Below are positions 23,638 through 30,158 of a stretch of 38,116 bases of DNA, piece by piece (position 1 is the first letter of the stretch; each line of letters opens with the position of its first letter). The notes beneath the pieces were generated by a model, which worked only from the letters and a program-made list of their open reading frames with translations, was not told the origin of the DNA and ran no database searches. The DNA is from Bryobacteraceae bacterium (GTDB taxonomy: Bacteria; Acidobacteriota; Terriglobia; Bryobacterales; Bryobacteraceae): the NCBI GenBank assembly GCA_019187195.1, contig JABAQT010000036.1, forward strand, positions 1-38,116, read 5' to 3'. Made by a program: the position numbers and the translations under genes.

Positions 23638-24858
23638 ATGCCTGTCACCGCGCTTCTGCTCGCCATTACCGCGGCCACCCTGAATACCGAATCGGTGCTC
23701 CGCGGCGGCTGTGATGCCGGAGAAGAGCAGATTGCGGTTCTCCCCGCCGGGCAGCGGGTCGAGGTGCGGTCGGCGCTCTCGGGCAGCGGCGGATCCTGTT
23801 ACAAAGTGGTTGCCGATCTCGGCGGGAAGCAGGTGTCCGGCTATGTGCCTTCAAAGGCGGTTGCGGGAGCCGGCGCCTTCGAGGAGGCCCGGAGAAGCGC
23901 CCGTGACATCGGCGGCGCGGCGGGAGCACCAGAGGCCAAGGCGGCCACGGCCGCTGCTGTCGTGAAAGCGGGAAGGGACCATCCCGCCACCAGGGCCTGG
24001 AGATTGATCGAAGCCAACCAGCCCGCCGAGGCCCTCCGGCTTCTCGAACAGGATTTGCGGCGCTACCCGGTGGATCCTTATCTGCACGCCGTCGCCGGAA
24101 TGGCTTTCTACAGGATGGATAACCTCGAGCAGGCCATGCTGCACTGGAAGGAATCCATCGCCATCGAGCCGAACCCCGGCATTGAAGCAATGATCCGCCG
24201 CGCCGAGCGGGAAAGAACGGCCGACAAGGGGTCGGAGCGCATGGTGGGCAACCGCGTCGTGCTGCGCTACGAACGCGCCACGGTGCCGGAGCCTCTCGCA
24301 AAGAGCATGCTCCAGGTTTTGGACGACGAGTACACCCGCATCTCCTTCCAACTCGGCTGCCGCGCGAATGAGAAGGTGACCGCCGTCGCCTCGAGCCGCG
24401 AGAGTTACTTCCAGGCGACGCAGGCCGCCGAATGGAGCGGCGGATTGTATGACGGGCGCATTCACGTGCCCGTTTCCGATTCGCGGCAGGTGAGCGCGGA
24501 AACGCGGCGGACCTTCGCCCACGAACTGGTGCATGCCTGTCTGCACGAGATCGGCAAATGGCCGGCCTGGCTGCATGAGGGCCTGGCGCAGAAATACTCG
24601 GGTCAGACGCTGGCGCCGCAATACCGCGCCGCGATCGAAGCCATGATCAAGACCCGCCAGGCGCCCAAGCTGAGCCAGTTGGGGCAGAACTGGTCCCGCA
24701 TGAGCACACAGAATGCGCGCGCCGCTTACCTGCTGGCGCTGTACGCGGCGGAAAAACTGGTGGAGGAGAAAGCCAACACCGGGATCGGCAACGTCCTGCG
24801 CAACCCTTTGGACTTTCCACGCGTCGAAGCGGAACTCGAGCGCAACCTCGGCCTTTGA
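23638..24858 (+). CDS. Secreted peptidase-MA-like metalloprotease with SH3-like and TPR regions
   Basis: About 406 residues. The N-terminus (MPVTALLLAITAATLNTESV) looks like a weak signal peptide. A small SH3-like beta region follows (EQIAVLPAGQRVEVRSALSG, VSGYVPSKAV). One or two TPR-like helical hairpins come next (AEALRLLEQDLRRYPVDPYL, MDNLEQAMLHWKESIAIEPN). The protease domain has the zinc motif H295-E-L-V-H299 and a likely third ligand in WLHEGLAQK (E314), typical of the peptidase MA family. The natural substrate is unknown. An in-frame ATG at 23629 would add three residues. The riboflavin kinase homologue starts 43 bases later on the same strand but has its own box. Confidence 0.8.
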   Translation: MPVTALLLAITAATLNTESVLRGGCDAGEEQIAVLPAGQRVEVRSALSGSGGSCYKVVADLGGKQVSGYVPSKAVAGAGAFEEARRSARDIGGAAGAPEAKAATAAAVVKAGRDHPATRAWRLIEANQPAEALRLLEQDLRRYPVDPYLHAVAGMAFYRMDNLEQAMLHWKESIAIEPNPGIEAMIRRAERERTADKGSERMVGNRVVLRYERATVPEPLAKSMLQVLDDEYTRISFQLGCRANEKVTAVASSRESYFQATQAAEWSGGLYDGRIHVPVSDSRQVSAETRRTFAHELVHACLHEIGKWPAWLHEGLAQKYSGQTLAPQYRAAIEAMIKTRQAPKLSQLGQNWSRMSTQNARAAYLLALYAAEKLVEEKANTGIGNVLRNPLDFPRVEAELERNLGL

Positions 24859-24888
24859 GGCAATAACAGGACTCGCGTGGGGATCTGT

Positions 24889-24894
24889 TAGGCT
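24889..24894 (+). promoter_or_regulatory. Leaderless-type -10 box TAGGCT before ribK
   Basis: TAGGCT, exactly 7 bases, then the ATG at 24902. No Shine-Dalgarno sequence is present. Confidence 0.45.
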
Positions 24895-24901
24895 ACGGCT
24901 C

Positions 24902-25288
24902 ATGGAAGTGTTGCGCGGCCGGGTCGTCGCCGGCATAGGGAATTTCTCGCGCTGGATGACGGTTCTCGATGAACTCTACACCCGAAAAACAGGGATGAAA
25001 CTCTTCCCCGGGACGCTCAACCTGCAACTCGAGCGGCCATACCGGCTGCCCGCGCGGCGCCTGCGCATCGAGAAGGAAGAATACGGCGGCACGGTTTCCG
25101 TGAACCTGGTGGCCTGCCGCGTCTTCGGGCGCGAGGCGTTCCTGGTGCGCACGGATCAGAATGAGGCGGGTGTGGGTCATCATCCGCGCACGGTCATCGA
25201 GATCGCCTGCCCCGTAAAGTTGCGTGATGAATATTTGCTTGCCGACGGAGATCTGGTGGAGGTGGAGATCGTCACGGGGGAACCATGA
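24902..25288 (+). CDS. ribK: Archaeal-type CTP-dependent riboflavin kinase homologue (DUF120)
   Basis: A 128-residue protein of the DUF120/RibK family. In archaea RibK phosphorylates riboflavin to FMN using CTP. Shared features are RGRVVAGIGNFSRW (residues 5-18; family GxVxxGxG), FPGTLNLQLERP (35-46; archaeal EGTLNLKLDR), YGGTVSV (61-67), HHPRTVIEIACPVKLRDEY (93-111; archaeal EIIAPMKLRE) and LLADGDLVEVEI (112-123; archaeal LKDGDVIKI). It is a stand-alone domain with no fused helix-turn-helix. Bacteria normally use the unrelated ATP-dependent RibF, so this looks like an old transfer from archaea or a changed role. I chose the ATG at 24902 because the conserved domain starts there. Confidence 0.85.
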   Translation: MEVLRGRVVAGIGNFSRWMTVLDELYTRKTGMKLFPGTLNLQLERPYRLPARRLRIEKEEYGGTVSVNLVACRVFGREAFLVRTDQNEAGVGHHPRTVIEIACPVKLRDEYLLADGDLVEVEIVTGEP

Positions 25289-25313
25289 ATCGCGCGAAGC
25301 CCCGGAACCCGCG

Positions 25314-25751
25314 TCAGGGGGCTGGAGTGAGCCCGTGGCGGCGCATCACGGCGCCGATCGCCGCGGCGTCCGGCGGTCCGCCATGCGCCGCATCGACCAC
25401 CGCGGCGGCTTCACGGAAGTAGTCCGGCCCGAGGATGCCCGGAGTGATAATGCCAAGCATCTTCGCGCAGGCATCATGCGGATTTTCAAAGTGGTGCACC
25501 GCTCCCCGGGGGATGCAGAGCACTTCGCCCGGTCCGATCGTGATCCGCCGGCCATCCACGGTCCAGGTGAGCAGTCCCTCGATCCCGTAGATGGTCTCCT
25601 CATATGCGTCATGGCTGTGCGCGATGGGCACTTTCGCTCCGGCGGGCACCTCGAATTCGAAGACCGCGACGGAGCCGCCCGACGCCTTTCCCTCGAGTAG
25701 AAACCGGATGACCAGTTGGCCGATCCGGATCTCCTCTGCTGCTGTTGTCAT
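25314..25751 (-). CDS. Small cupin-domain protein
   Basis: A 145-residue single-domain cupin. Motif 1 is visible as AHSHDAYEETIYGIEG (His-His-Glu ligands) and motif 2 as IPRGAVHHFENP, so a metal site is likely. ITIGPGEVLCIP is the usual inter-motif strand. The C-terminal tail (AAAVVDAAHGGPPDAAAIGA) resembles cupins often next to TetR regulators. Activity is unknown; it could be a small-molecule sensor, isomerase or dioxygenase-like protein. The start ATG overlaps the stop of the TetR gene as ATGA, so they form a translationally coupled pair. Confidence 0.85.
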   Translation of the reverse strand: MTTAAEEIRIGQLVIRFLLEGKASGGSVAVFEFEVPAGAKVPIAHSHDAYEETIYGIEGLLTWTVDGRRITIGPGEVLCIPRGAVHHFENPHDACAKMLGIITPGILGPDYFREAAAVVDAAHGGPPDAAAIGAVMRRHGLTPAP

Positions 25752-26416
25752 TTCCTTGCTCCTTTCCTGCCTTTCTTCGCAGGTTGGGTTTTCGCTGATG
25801 AACGTCCGGCGGCTTCGCTGGTCAAAGCCGCAATGAGACTTCGGATGGCCCACGATGCCGCGGCTGCCGCTTCCTCCGTGCTCAGGCCGCATGTCCCGGT
25901 GAGCCAGAGCCACATCGTGGGGGTCCAGAACGCGTTCACGGCGAAAGCCTTCAGGCGCCTCTGCGCGGCGGGTAGCCGGGGAGCGCCGGCCGCCATGTTC
26001 TCCACCCATTTCCGCAGCCGCTCGGGCCGGTTGTTGCGGCGCGCGCGATGGTAGCCGGGCGCGAGCAGCAGCGCTCTGACCGCCTTTGCGTTATCGGCAT
26101 AGGCGGGAAAATTCCTCCCCGGAAGATCCTCCAATTCCCGCAATGCGGAAGGGTACCGTTCCACCTCCAACCCGAGCCGCGGCTGAAGCGTCTCGAAGAT
26201 TCCCAGATAGAGCGCGTCGGTGGTTGGGAAATGCGCATACACGGTGGGCGCCGACACGCCGGCGGCGTCACCCACCCTTCGCAGCGTGAGCGCGTCGGAT
26301 TCATGCGACTCGAGGTAGCGGAGGGCGGCGTGGATAATGCGCTCGCGGGTCTGGGCGGCATGCGCTTCGCGCAGGGGGCTTTGATACGGGCGCGGGGTTG
26401 TGACCTTCCGTTTCAT
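25748..26416 (-). CDS. TetR-family transcriptional regulator
   Basis: A 222-residue regulator. The N-terminal DNA-binding domain is plain: TRERIIHAALRYLESHESDA, LTLRRVGDAAGVSAPTVYAH and FPTTDALYLGIFE. The ligand-binding part is less conserved (EDLPGRNFPAYADNAKAVRA, MWLWLTGTCGLSTEEAAAAA). The C-terminus is Lys-rich. It controls at least the overlapping cupin gene and probably itself. It may also act on the divergent dehydratase gene, since both promoters share a 105-base region. The start ATG at 26416 is 17 bases from a consensus -10. Confidence 0.92.
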   Translation of the reverse strand: MKRKVTTPRPYQSPLREAHAAQTRERIIHAALRYLESHESDALTLRRVGDAAGVSAPTVYAHFPTTDALYLGIFETLQPRLGLEVERYPSALRELEDLPGRNFPAYADNAKAVRALLLAPGYHRARRNNRPERLRKWVENMAAGAPRLPAAQRRLKAFAVNAFWTPTMWLWLTGTCGLSTEEAAAAASWAIRSLIAALTSEAAGRSSAKTQPAKKGRKGARK

Positions 26417-26433
26417 CTTACTAACGACAATTC

Positions 26434-26462
26434 ATATTATGACTGTAAACCGAATCTGTCAA
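26434..26462 (-). promoter_or_regulatory. Consensus sigma-70 promoter of the tetR-cupin operon
   Basis: Minus strand TTGACA (26457-26462), 17 bases, TAATAT (26434-26439). An imperfect dyad (ACAGTCAT, 3 bases, ATGAATTGT) overlaps the spacer and -10 and could be the TetR operator. Confidence 0.75.
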
Positions 26463-26501
26463 GCCTCCAACGGCTATTCATCGCCCGAACCCGGAACTCC
26501 C

Positions 26502-26510
26502 TGGTATGAT
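26502..26510 (+). promoter_or_regulatory. Extended -10 box TGGTATGAT for the dehydratase gene
   Basis: TGGTATGAT gives an extended -10 element with TATGAT at 26505-26510. It is 8 bases before a GTG at 26519 and 11 before the ATG at 26522. No -35 is visible. Confidence 0.4.
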
Positions 26511-26521
26511 GAGCGCAAGTG

Positions 26522-27760
26522 ATGAACCGAAGATCTTTTTTCCACGCCTGTCTGGGCGGAGCCGCCGCCACGCGCTTCGCCGGCCCGGCCCGCGCGGCCA
26601 GCCTGCCGAAGTCGAAAATCACCCGCATCCGCTACTACAAGACTCCCACCGACGCCGCCGGCAGGCCGAATACGAAACAACCTCTCTTCAACCAGAGCAC
26701 CAACGTGGTACTGGTCGAGACCGACTCCGGCCTTGTGGGCGTGGGCGAAGGCGGAGCTCATGACACCATGGAGCAGTGCGCCGGCTTATTGATCGGCCAG
26801 GACCCGTTCCGCACCGACCGGATGTGGCAGATGATGTTCCGGTCCTACTTCTACCCCGCCGGACGCGAGAAGGTCCACGCCCTGGGGGCGCTCGACATGG
26901 CGTTGTGGGATCTCAAGGGCAAGGCGCTCGGTGTGCCCGTCTATCAACTGCTCGGCGGACAGACGCGCGATTACGTCGAGTGCTACTCCACCGGCTACCC
27001 GGCGAAGGGCACGCCGCAGGAAGTGGCGCGGGCATGCGTCGAAGCGGGCTTTCGCGCCTTCCGTATCTCCACCGACTCGCGCGGCCCCGTGATGGACCGT
27101 TTTGACAACGTCGCGCGCACTTATGAACTCTGCCGCCAGGTGCGGGAGGGAGTGGGCAAGGATGGAGCCTGGTGCATCGACTTCCACACCGAACTCGACA
27201 TGTCCGACGCCGTGGCCCTGGCGAATAGAATCGAGCCGTTACGCCCCTACTTCGTCGAAGACCTGGTGCGAAGCGAGTATCCGGGCATCTACCGCACGCT
27301 CCGCCACCAGGTGAAAGTGCCCATCGCCGTCGGCGAACAGTTCGGCCCCAAGTGGGATTGGAATGAATTGATCGAAGGCAACCTGATCGACTACGCGCGC
27401 GCCACCATTCCCAACGTCGGCGGCATCACGGAATTCATGAAGATCGCCGCGATGTGCGAGACCCATTACATCGGCCTCGTGCCGCACTTCACCGGACCGA
27501 TCTCGGAAGCGGCGATGGTGCATTGCATGGCGGTCTTCCCCGGCCCCGGCCTGATGGAGATGGTGATGGGCGGCACGCGGCCGTGGCCTTACCTCAACCA
27601 CTTCTATGACCTCAGGAACGGTAAGCTGTGGCCGAACGACCGGCCCGGCCTCGGCGTCGAGGTGAACACCGCGAAACTCCAGCAAATTGGAGACTTCACG
27701 GAGCATTACGACCTGACTCCCATGTTGAAGCGGCCCGATGGCTCGCTAACCAACTGGTAG
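26522..27760 (+). CDS. Enolase-superfamily (mandelate racemase / galactonate dehydratase-like) enzyme with Tat leader
   Basis: A 412-residue mandelate-racemase/muconate-lactonising family protein, closest in style to D-galactonate-type sugar-acid dehydratases. The first 30 residues carry a twin-arginine leader (NRRSFFHACLGGAAATRF). The N-terminal capping domain has VETDSGLVGVGEGGAHDT. Metal ligands are D220 in CIDFHTELD, E246 in FVEDLVRSE and E272 in VGEQFG; H222 and H322 (LVPHFTGPIS) are the expected acid-base residues. Product would be a 2-keto-3-deoxy sugar acid. An exported dehydratase is unusual for this normally cytosolic family. GTG at 26519 would add one residue. It ends 17 bases before a convergent gene. 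Confidence 0.9.
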   Translation: MNRRSFFHACLGGAAATRFAGPARAASLPKSKITRIRYYKTPTDAAGRPNTKQPLFNQSTNVVLVETDSGLVGVGEGGAHDTMEQCAGLLIGQDPFRTDRMWQMMFRSYFYPAGREKVHALGALDMALWDLKGKALGVPVYQLLGGQTRDYVECYSTGYPAKGTPQEVARACVEAGFRAFRISTDSRGPVMDRFDNVARTYELCRQVREGVGKDGAWCIDFHTELDMSDAVALANRIEPLRPYFVEDLVRSEYPGIYRTLRHQVKVPIAVGEQFGPKWDWNELIEGNLIDYARATIPNVGGITEFMKIAAMCETHYIGLVPHFTGPISEAAMVHCMAVFPGPGLMEMVMGGTRPWPYLNHFYDLRNGKLWPNDRPGLGVEVNTAKLQQIGDFTEHYDLTPMLKRPDGSLTNW

Positions 27761-27777
27761 CGAGGCCCCTCTGGCGG

Positions 27778-28227
27778 TTACGGTTTCGAGGGGGTGATGT
27801 CCGTTACGGGAAGGTCCCAGTGGGCTTGCAGGATTTCGAAACGCCGCTGCTCCTCCCGCTGGAACGTCTGCCGGTCCGGCCAGAGTTGCTTGATCAGCCG
27901 CTCCTCATCGGGATTCGCCGTCGTGGCGAGGGTCGAGTTCCTGAAGCGGATGGTGACCCGGTAATCCCAACGGGAATCCTCGGTCATGTGGTTGGCCGGC
28001 TGTTCGATCTTTACCGAAAGCATGCGTCCGCTCTCGACCACCTTGCGAAGCAGCGGGTAGTGGTTCTTGAGAAACAGTTGCAGGAACTCCTGCTGGTGGC
28101 CCCATCGCACCCTGTAATAGTACTCGACTGTATAGGGCTGGTCAGCCGTCGATCGGGTGGGAGCGCCTTGGGGAAACAACGGAAGAGTGAATAAGAATAG
28201 CGGCAGCGTTAACAGGATGCGTCTCAT
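27778..28227 (-). CDS. Small secreted protein of unknown function
   Basis: A 149-residue protein with a clear signal peptide (RILLTLPLFLFTLPLFPQG). The mature domain (YTVEYYYRVRWGHQQEFLQL, NHYPLLRKVVESGRMLSVKI, WDYRVTIRFRN) looks like a ferredoxin-like alpha/beta fold of the sort found in dimeric barrel proteins. No catalytic motif stands out and I do not recognise the family. A strong GGAGG ribosome site precedes the ATG at 28227. It lies 60 bases after the aldolase/dehydratase-like gene on the same strand and may be the last gene of that transcript. Confidence 0.75.
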   Translation of the reverse strand: MRRILLTLPLFLFTLPLFPQGAPTRSTADQPYTVEYYYRVRWGHQQEFLQLFLKNHYPLLRKVVESGRMLSVKIEQPANHMTEDSRWDYRVTIRFRNSTLATTANPDEERLIKQLWPDRQTFQREEQRRFEILQAHWDLPVTDITPSKP

Positions 28228-28287
28228 GAATCCTCCTCACTCCATGGTTCCCTAAAGCGATGTTCGCGGCAAGCTCTTTTTCGCGCG

Positions 28288-29385
28288 CTACTGCAGCTTC
28301 CCTCGCCCGGCCACGCGCCAGGTCTCAATCACTTCAGAGCCGCGAATTCCGTAAACCTGCTCATGCAGGTTCATGGCCGCGCAGATGTGGTTGGGAATGA
28401 TGCGGACTCTGTCGCCCACGGACAACCCGGTCTCGCTGCCGCGAACATCAATATAGCCATGCTCTTCGTTCATCTTGCAAAGCACCGCCTCCGGGGCTTC
28501 GACGATGTAGCCGAAGCTCGCTTCCGGTGATCCGGCATACCGGTCCGAGGAAAAAGTCTTCGTACCGCCATCAACAATGATCTGGCCGGGCCGGGCCGTC
28601 GAAACAACCGTGGTGAGGATGGAAGCGGCGCAGTCTTCGCGGGAGCACGCTCCGATAGCCCAGGTGTTCCTGTCGTTGAAAATGTAAGTTCCCGGGCGAA
28701 TCTCCGTCATTCCATGGATAAGGTGCGAGTGGAACAACGAGGGCGTCGAGCCGCCGCTGACGATGTTCAGCGGGAGCCCCGCGCGCTTCCAGTCCGCGGT
28801 GATAGCCTGAACCAGCGCCGCCAGTTCTTCCATCTGGGTTCGGAACGTTTCATCGCCCGTGGTCTGGATATGACCGGGATAAAAAGTGATCCCCTGAAGC
28901 TCCAGCCAGGGAAGGCTCGCGATCTGGCGTCCCAATGCGATCAGTTCTTCTCCGGGGGAAACGCCCACCCGCCCCATCCCGGCATCCACTTCCGCCAGAA
29001 CGCCGAGACTCGCCTGGGCGGCGCGCGCGGCATCGGAAAGTTGCCGCGCCGCGTAGATGCTGTCGAGTCCGACGTTCACCCGCGTCTTGCGGGCGACGGC
29101 GATGAGCCGTTCCATCTTGTGGCGTCCAATTACCGGATACGCTACGAAAATCTCCGGGGGGTTCGCCTCGAGCATGACTTCCGCCTCCCCGACCTTGGCG
29201 ACGGTGACGCCGGCCGCTCCCAGATCCATTTGACGCCGCGCCAGCGCGGGAATCTTGTGAGTCTTGGTGTGCGGTTTGACGGTCAGCCCGTTTGCTCGCG
29301 CGTAATCCGCAACCCGTTTGAGGTTGCGTTCCATGATGTCCAAGTCAATGAGAATGGCGGGTGTTTCCAGTTCGGAGATTTGCAT
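28288..29385 (-). CDS. D-threonine aldolase / D-serine dehydratase-like PLP enzyme
   Basis: A 365-residue fold-type III PLP enzyme of the alanine-racemase-N plus D-Ser-dehydratase domain group. The N-terminus has ETPAILIDLDIMERNL and VKPHTKTHK, with the PLP lysine probably K41. VDAGMGRVGVSPGEEL and ITFYPGHIQTTGD follow. The C-terminal domain has H333-x-C335 in IPNHICAAMNL, the metal-binding pair of this family. It probably splits or dehydrates a D-beta-hydroxy amino acid; which one cannot be told. No signal peptide, so cytosolic. It starts 5 bases after the stop of the preceding secreted-protein gene. Confidence 0.88.
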   Translation of the reverse strand: MQISELETPAILIDLDIMERNLKRVADYARANGLTVKPHTKTHKIPALARRQMDLGAAGVTVAKVGEAEVMLEANPPEIFVAYPVIGRHKMERLIAVARKTRVNVGLDSIYAARQLSDAARAAQASLGVLAEVDAGMGRVGVSPGEELIALGRQIASLPWLELQGITFYPGHIQTTGDETFRTQMEELAALVQAITADWKRAGLPLNIVSGGSTPSLFHSHLIHGMTEIRPGTYIFNDRNTWAIGACSREDCAASILTTVVSTARPGQIIVDGGTKTFSSDRYAGSPEASFGYIVEAPEAVLCKMNEEHGYIDVRGSETGLSVGDRVRIIPNHICAAMNLHEQVYGIRGSEVIETWRVAGRGKLQ

Positions 29386-29390
29386 GATTC

Positions 29391-30047
29391 TTATTGGTGA
29401 AATTCCAGGGTCAGCTTTCCTCCTGCTCCGTTGTACACGAGGCCGAGATCCTTGGCCTTGTGCTTTCCTTCGAGCGGAAAATAGAGGAACCCTTTGACGG
29501 GCGACGAGATTTCCTTGTCGGGGAGTCCTTTCTGTTTGAGGATCTTGAGGAGCGGATTCTCCTTTTCCTTCTTGCCGTCGTTGACCGTGGCCTCCGTCGT
29601 GGCCACCGAAGCCGAATTGCCGAATCCGCCGCCGCTGCCGGGCATGCGTCCCGGATAGCCCCCGCCAAGCCCCCCGTAGATGGGACCCGTGTCCTCCGCC
29701 ATCACTCCCCCGCCATCACTCCCCTCGGAAAGCGTAAGACCGCCTCTGCCGGCGATCTGTGAAGGCGCGAACGGCCCCGATTTCTGGCCGTCGTTGTACG
29801 AGTGGAGCAGAAAATCGTCCGCGAACAACTTCAGCGGCGTGCCGCCCTTCGGCGAAACGGTGACTTCGACGAGCACAATGTCCTTGGGCAGTTCCGATCC
29901 GAGTTCACGCTTGATGTCCTCCCTGTTCAGGTAGGCCACCGCTTGTACGGAGAGTTTCAGATTTCCCGCCTGGGCGGTGATGGGCTTTCGCTCGCCCGCA
30001 ACCGCCGGCGTGATCAGAGCCAACATGAGCGCGGCGCGTACTATCAT
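29391..30047 (-). CDS. Secreted protein of unknown function with Gly-rich insert
   Basis: A 218-residue protein with a signal peptide (VRAALMLALITPAVAGE). The first part (LKLSVQAVAYLNREDIKREL, IVLVEVTVSPKGGTPLKLFA, DDFLLHSYNDGQ) looks like a beta-sandwich domain. A flexible Gly/Ser/Pro-rich stretch follows (IYGGLGGGYPGRMPGSGGGF), then a C-terminal strand region (PVKGFLYFPLEGKHK, LGLVYNGAGGKLTLEF). No family that I can name. It has its own promoter-like sequence and a GGGGAG ribosome site, and is 5 bases from the PLP enzyme gene. Confidence 0.75.
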   Translation of the reverse strand: MIVRAALMLALITPAVAGERKPITAQAGNLKLSVQAVAYLNREDIKRELGSELPKDIVLVEVTVSPKGGTPLKLFADDFLLHSYNDGQKSGPFAPSQIAGRGGLTLSEGSDGGGVMAEDTGPIYGGLGGGYPGRMPGSGGGFGNSASVATTEATVNDGKKEKENPLLKILKQKGLPDKEISSPVKGFLYFPLEGKHKAKDLGLVYNGAGGKLTLEFHQ

Positions 30048-30064
30048 GGTTGCTCCCCTGCTCG

Positions 30065-30093
30065 ATTATGACACGGCAGGGAGAACTTGTCCC
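30065..30093 (-). promoter_or_regulatory. Promoter-like sequence before the Gly-rich secreted-protein gene
   Basis: Minus strand GGGACA (30088-30093), 17 bases, CATAAT (30065-30070) preceded by TG two bases upstream. A GGGGAG ribosome site follows before the ATG at 30047. Confidence 0.4.
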
Positions 30094-30158
30094 GCCGCTT
30101 TCCGCGTCGCGGCAATCCGCAATCTCCATGCCCTTTGGAGCATCCGTCCAATCGTCCC

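Noticed and set aside
25752..26009. Longer N-terminus for the cupin protein
   Set aside because: The extra part overlaps the TetR gene in another frame. The ATGA overlap is a standard coupled start.
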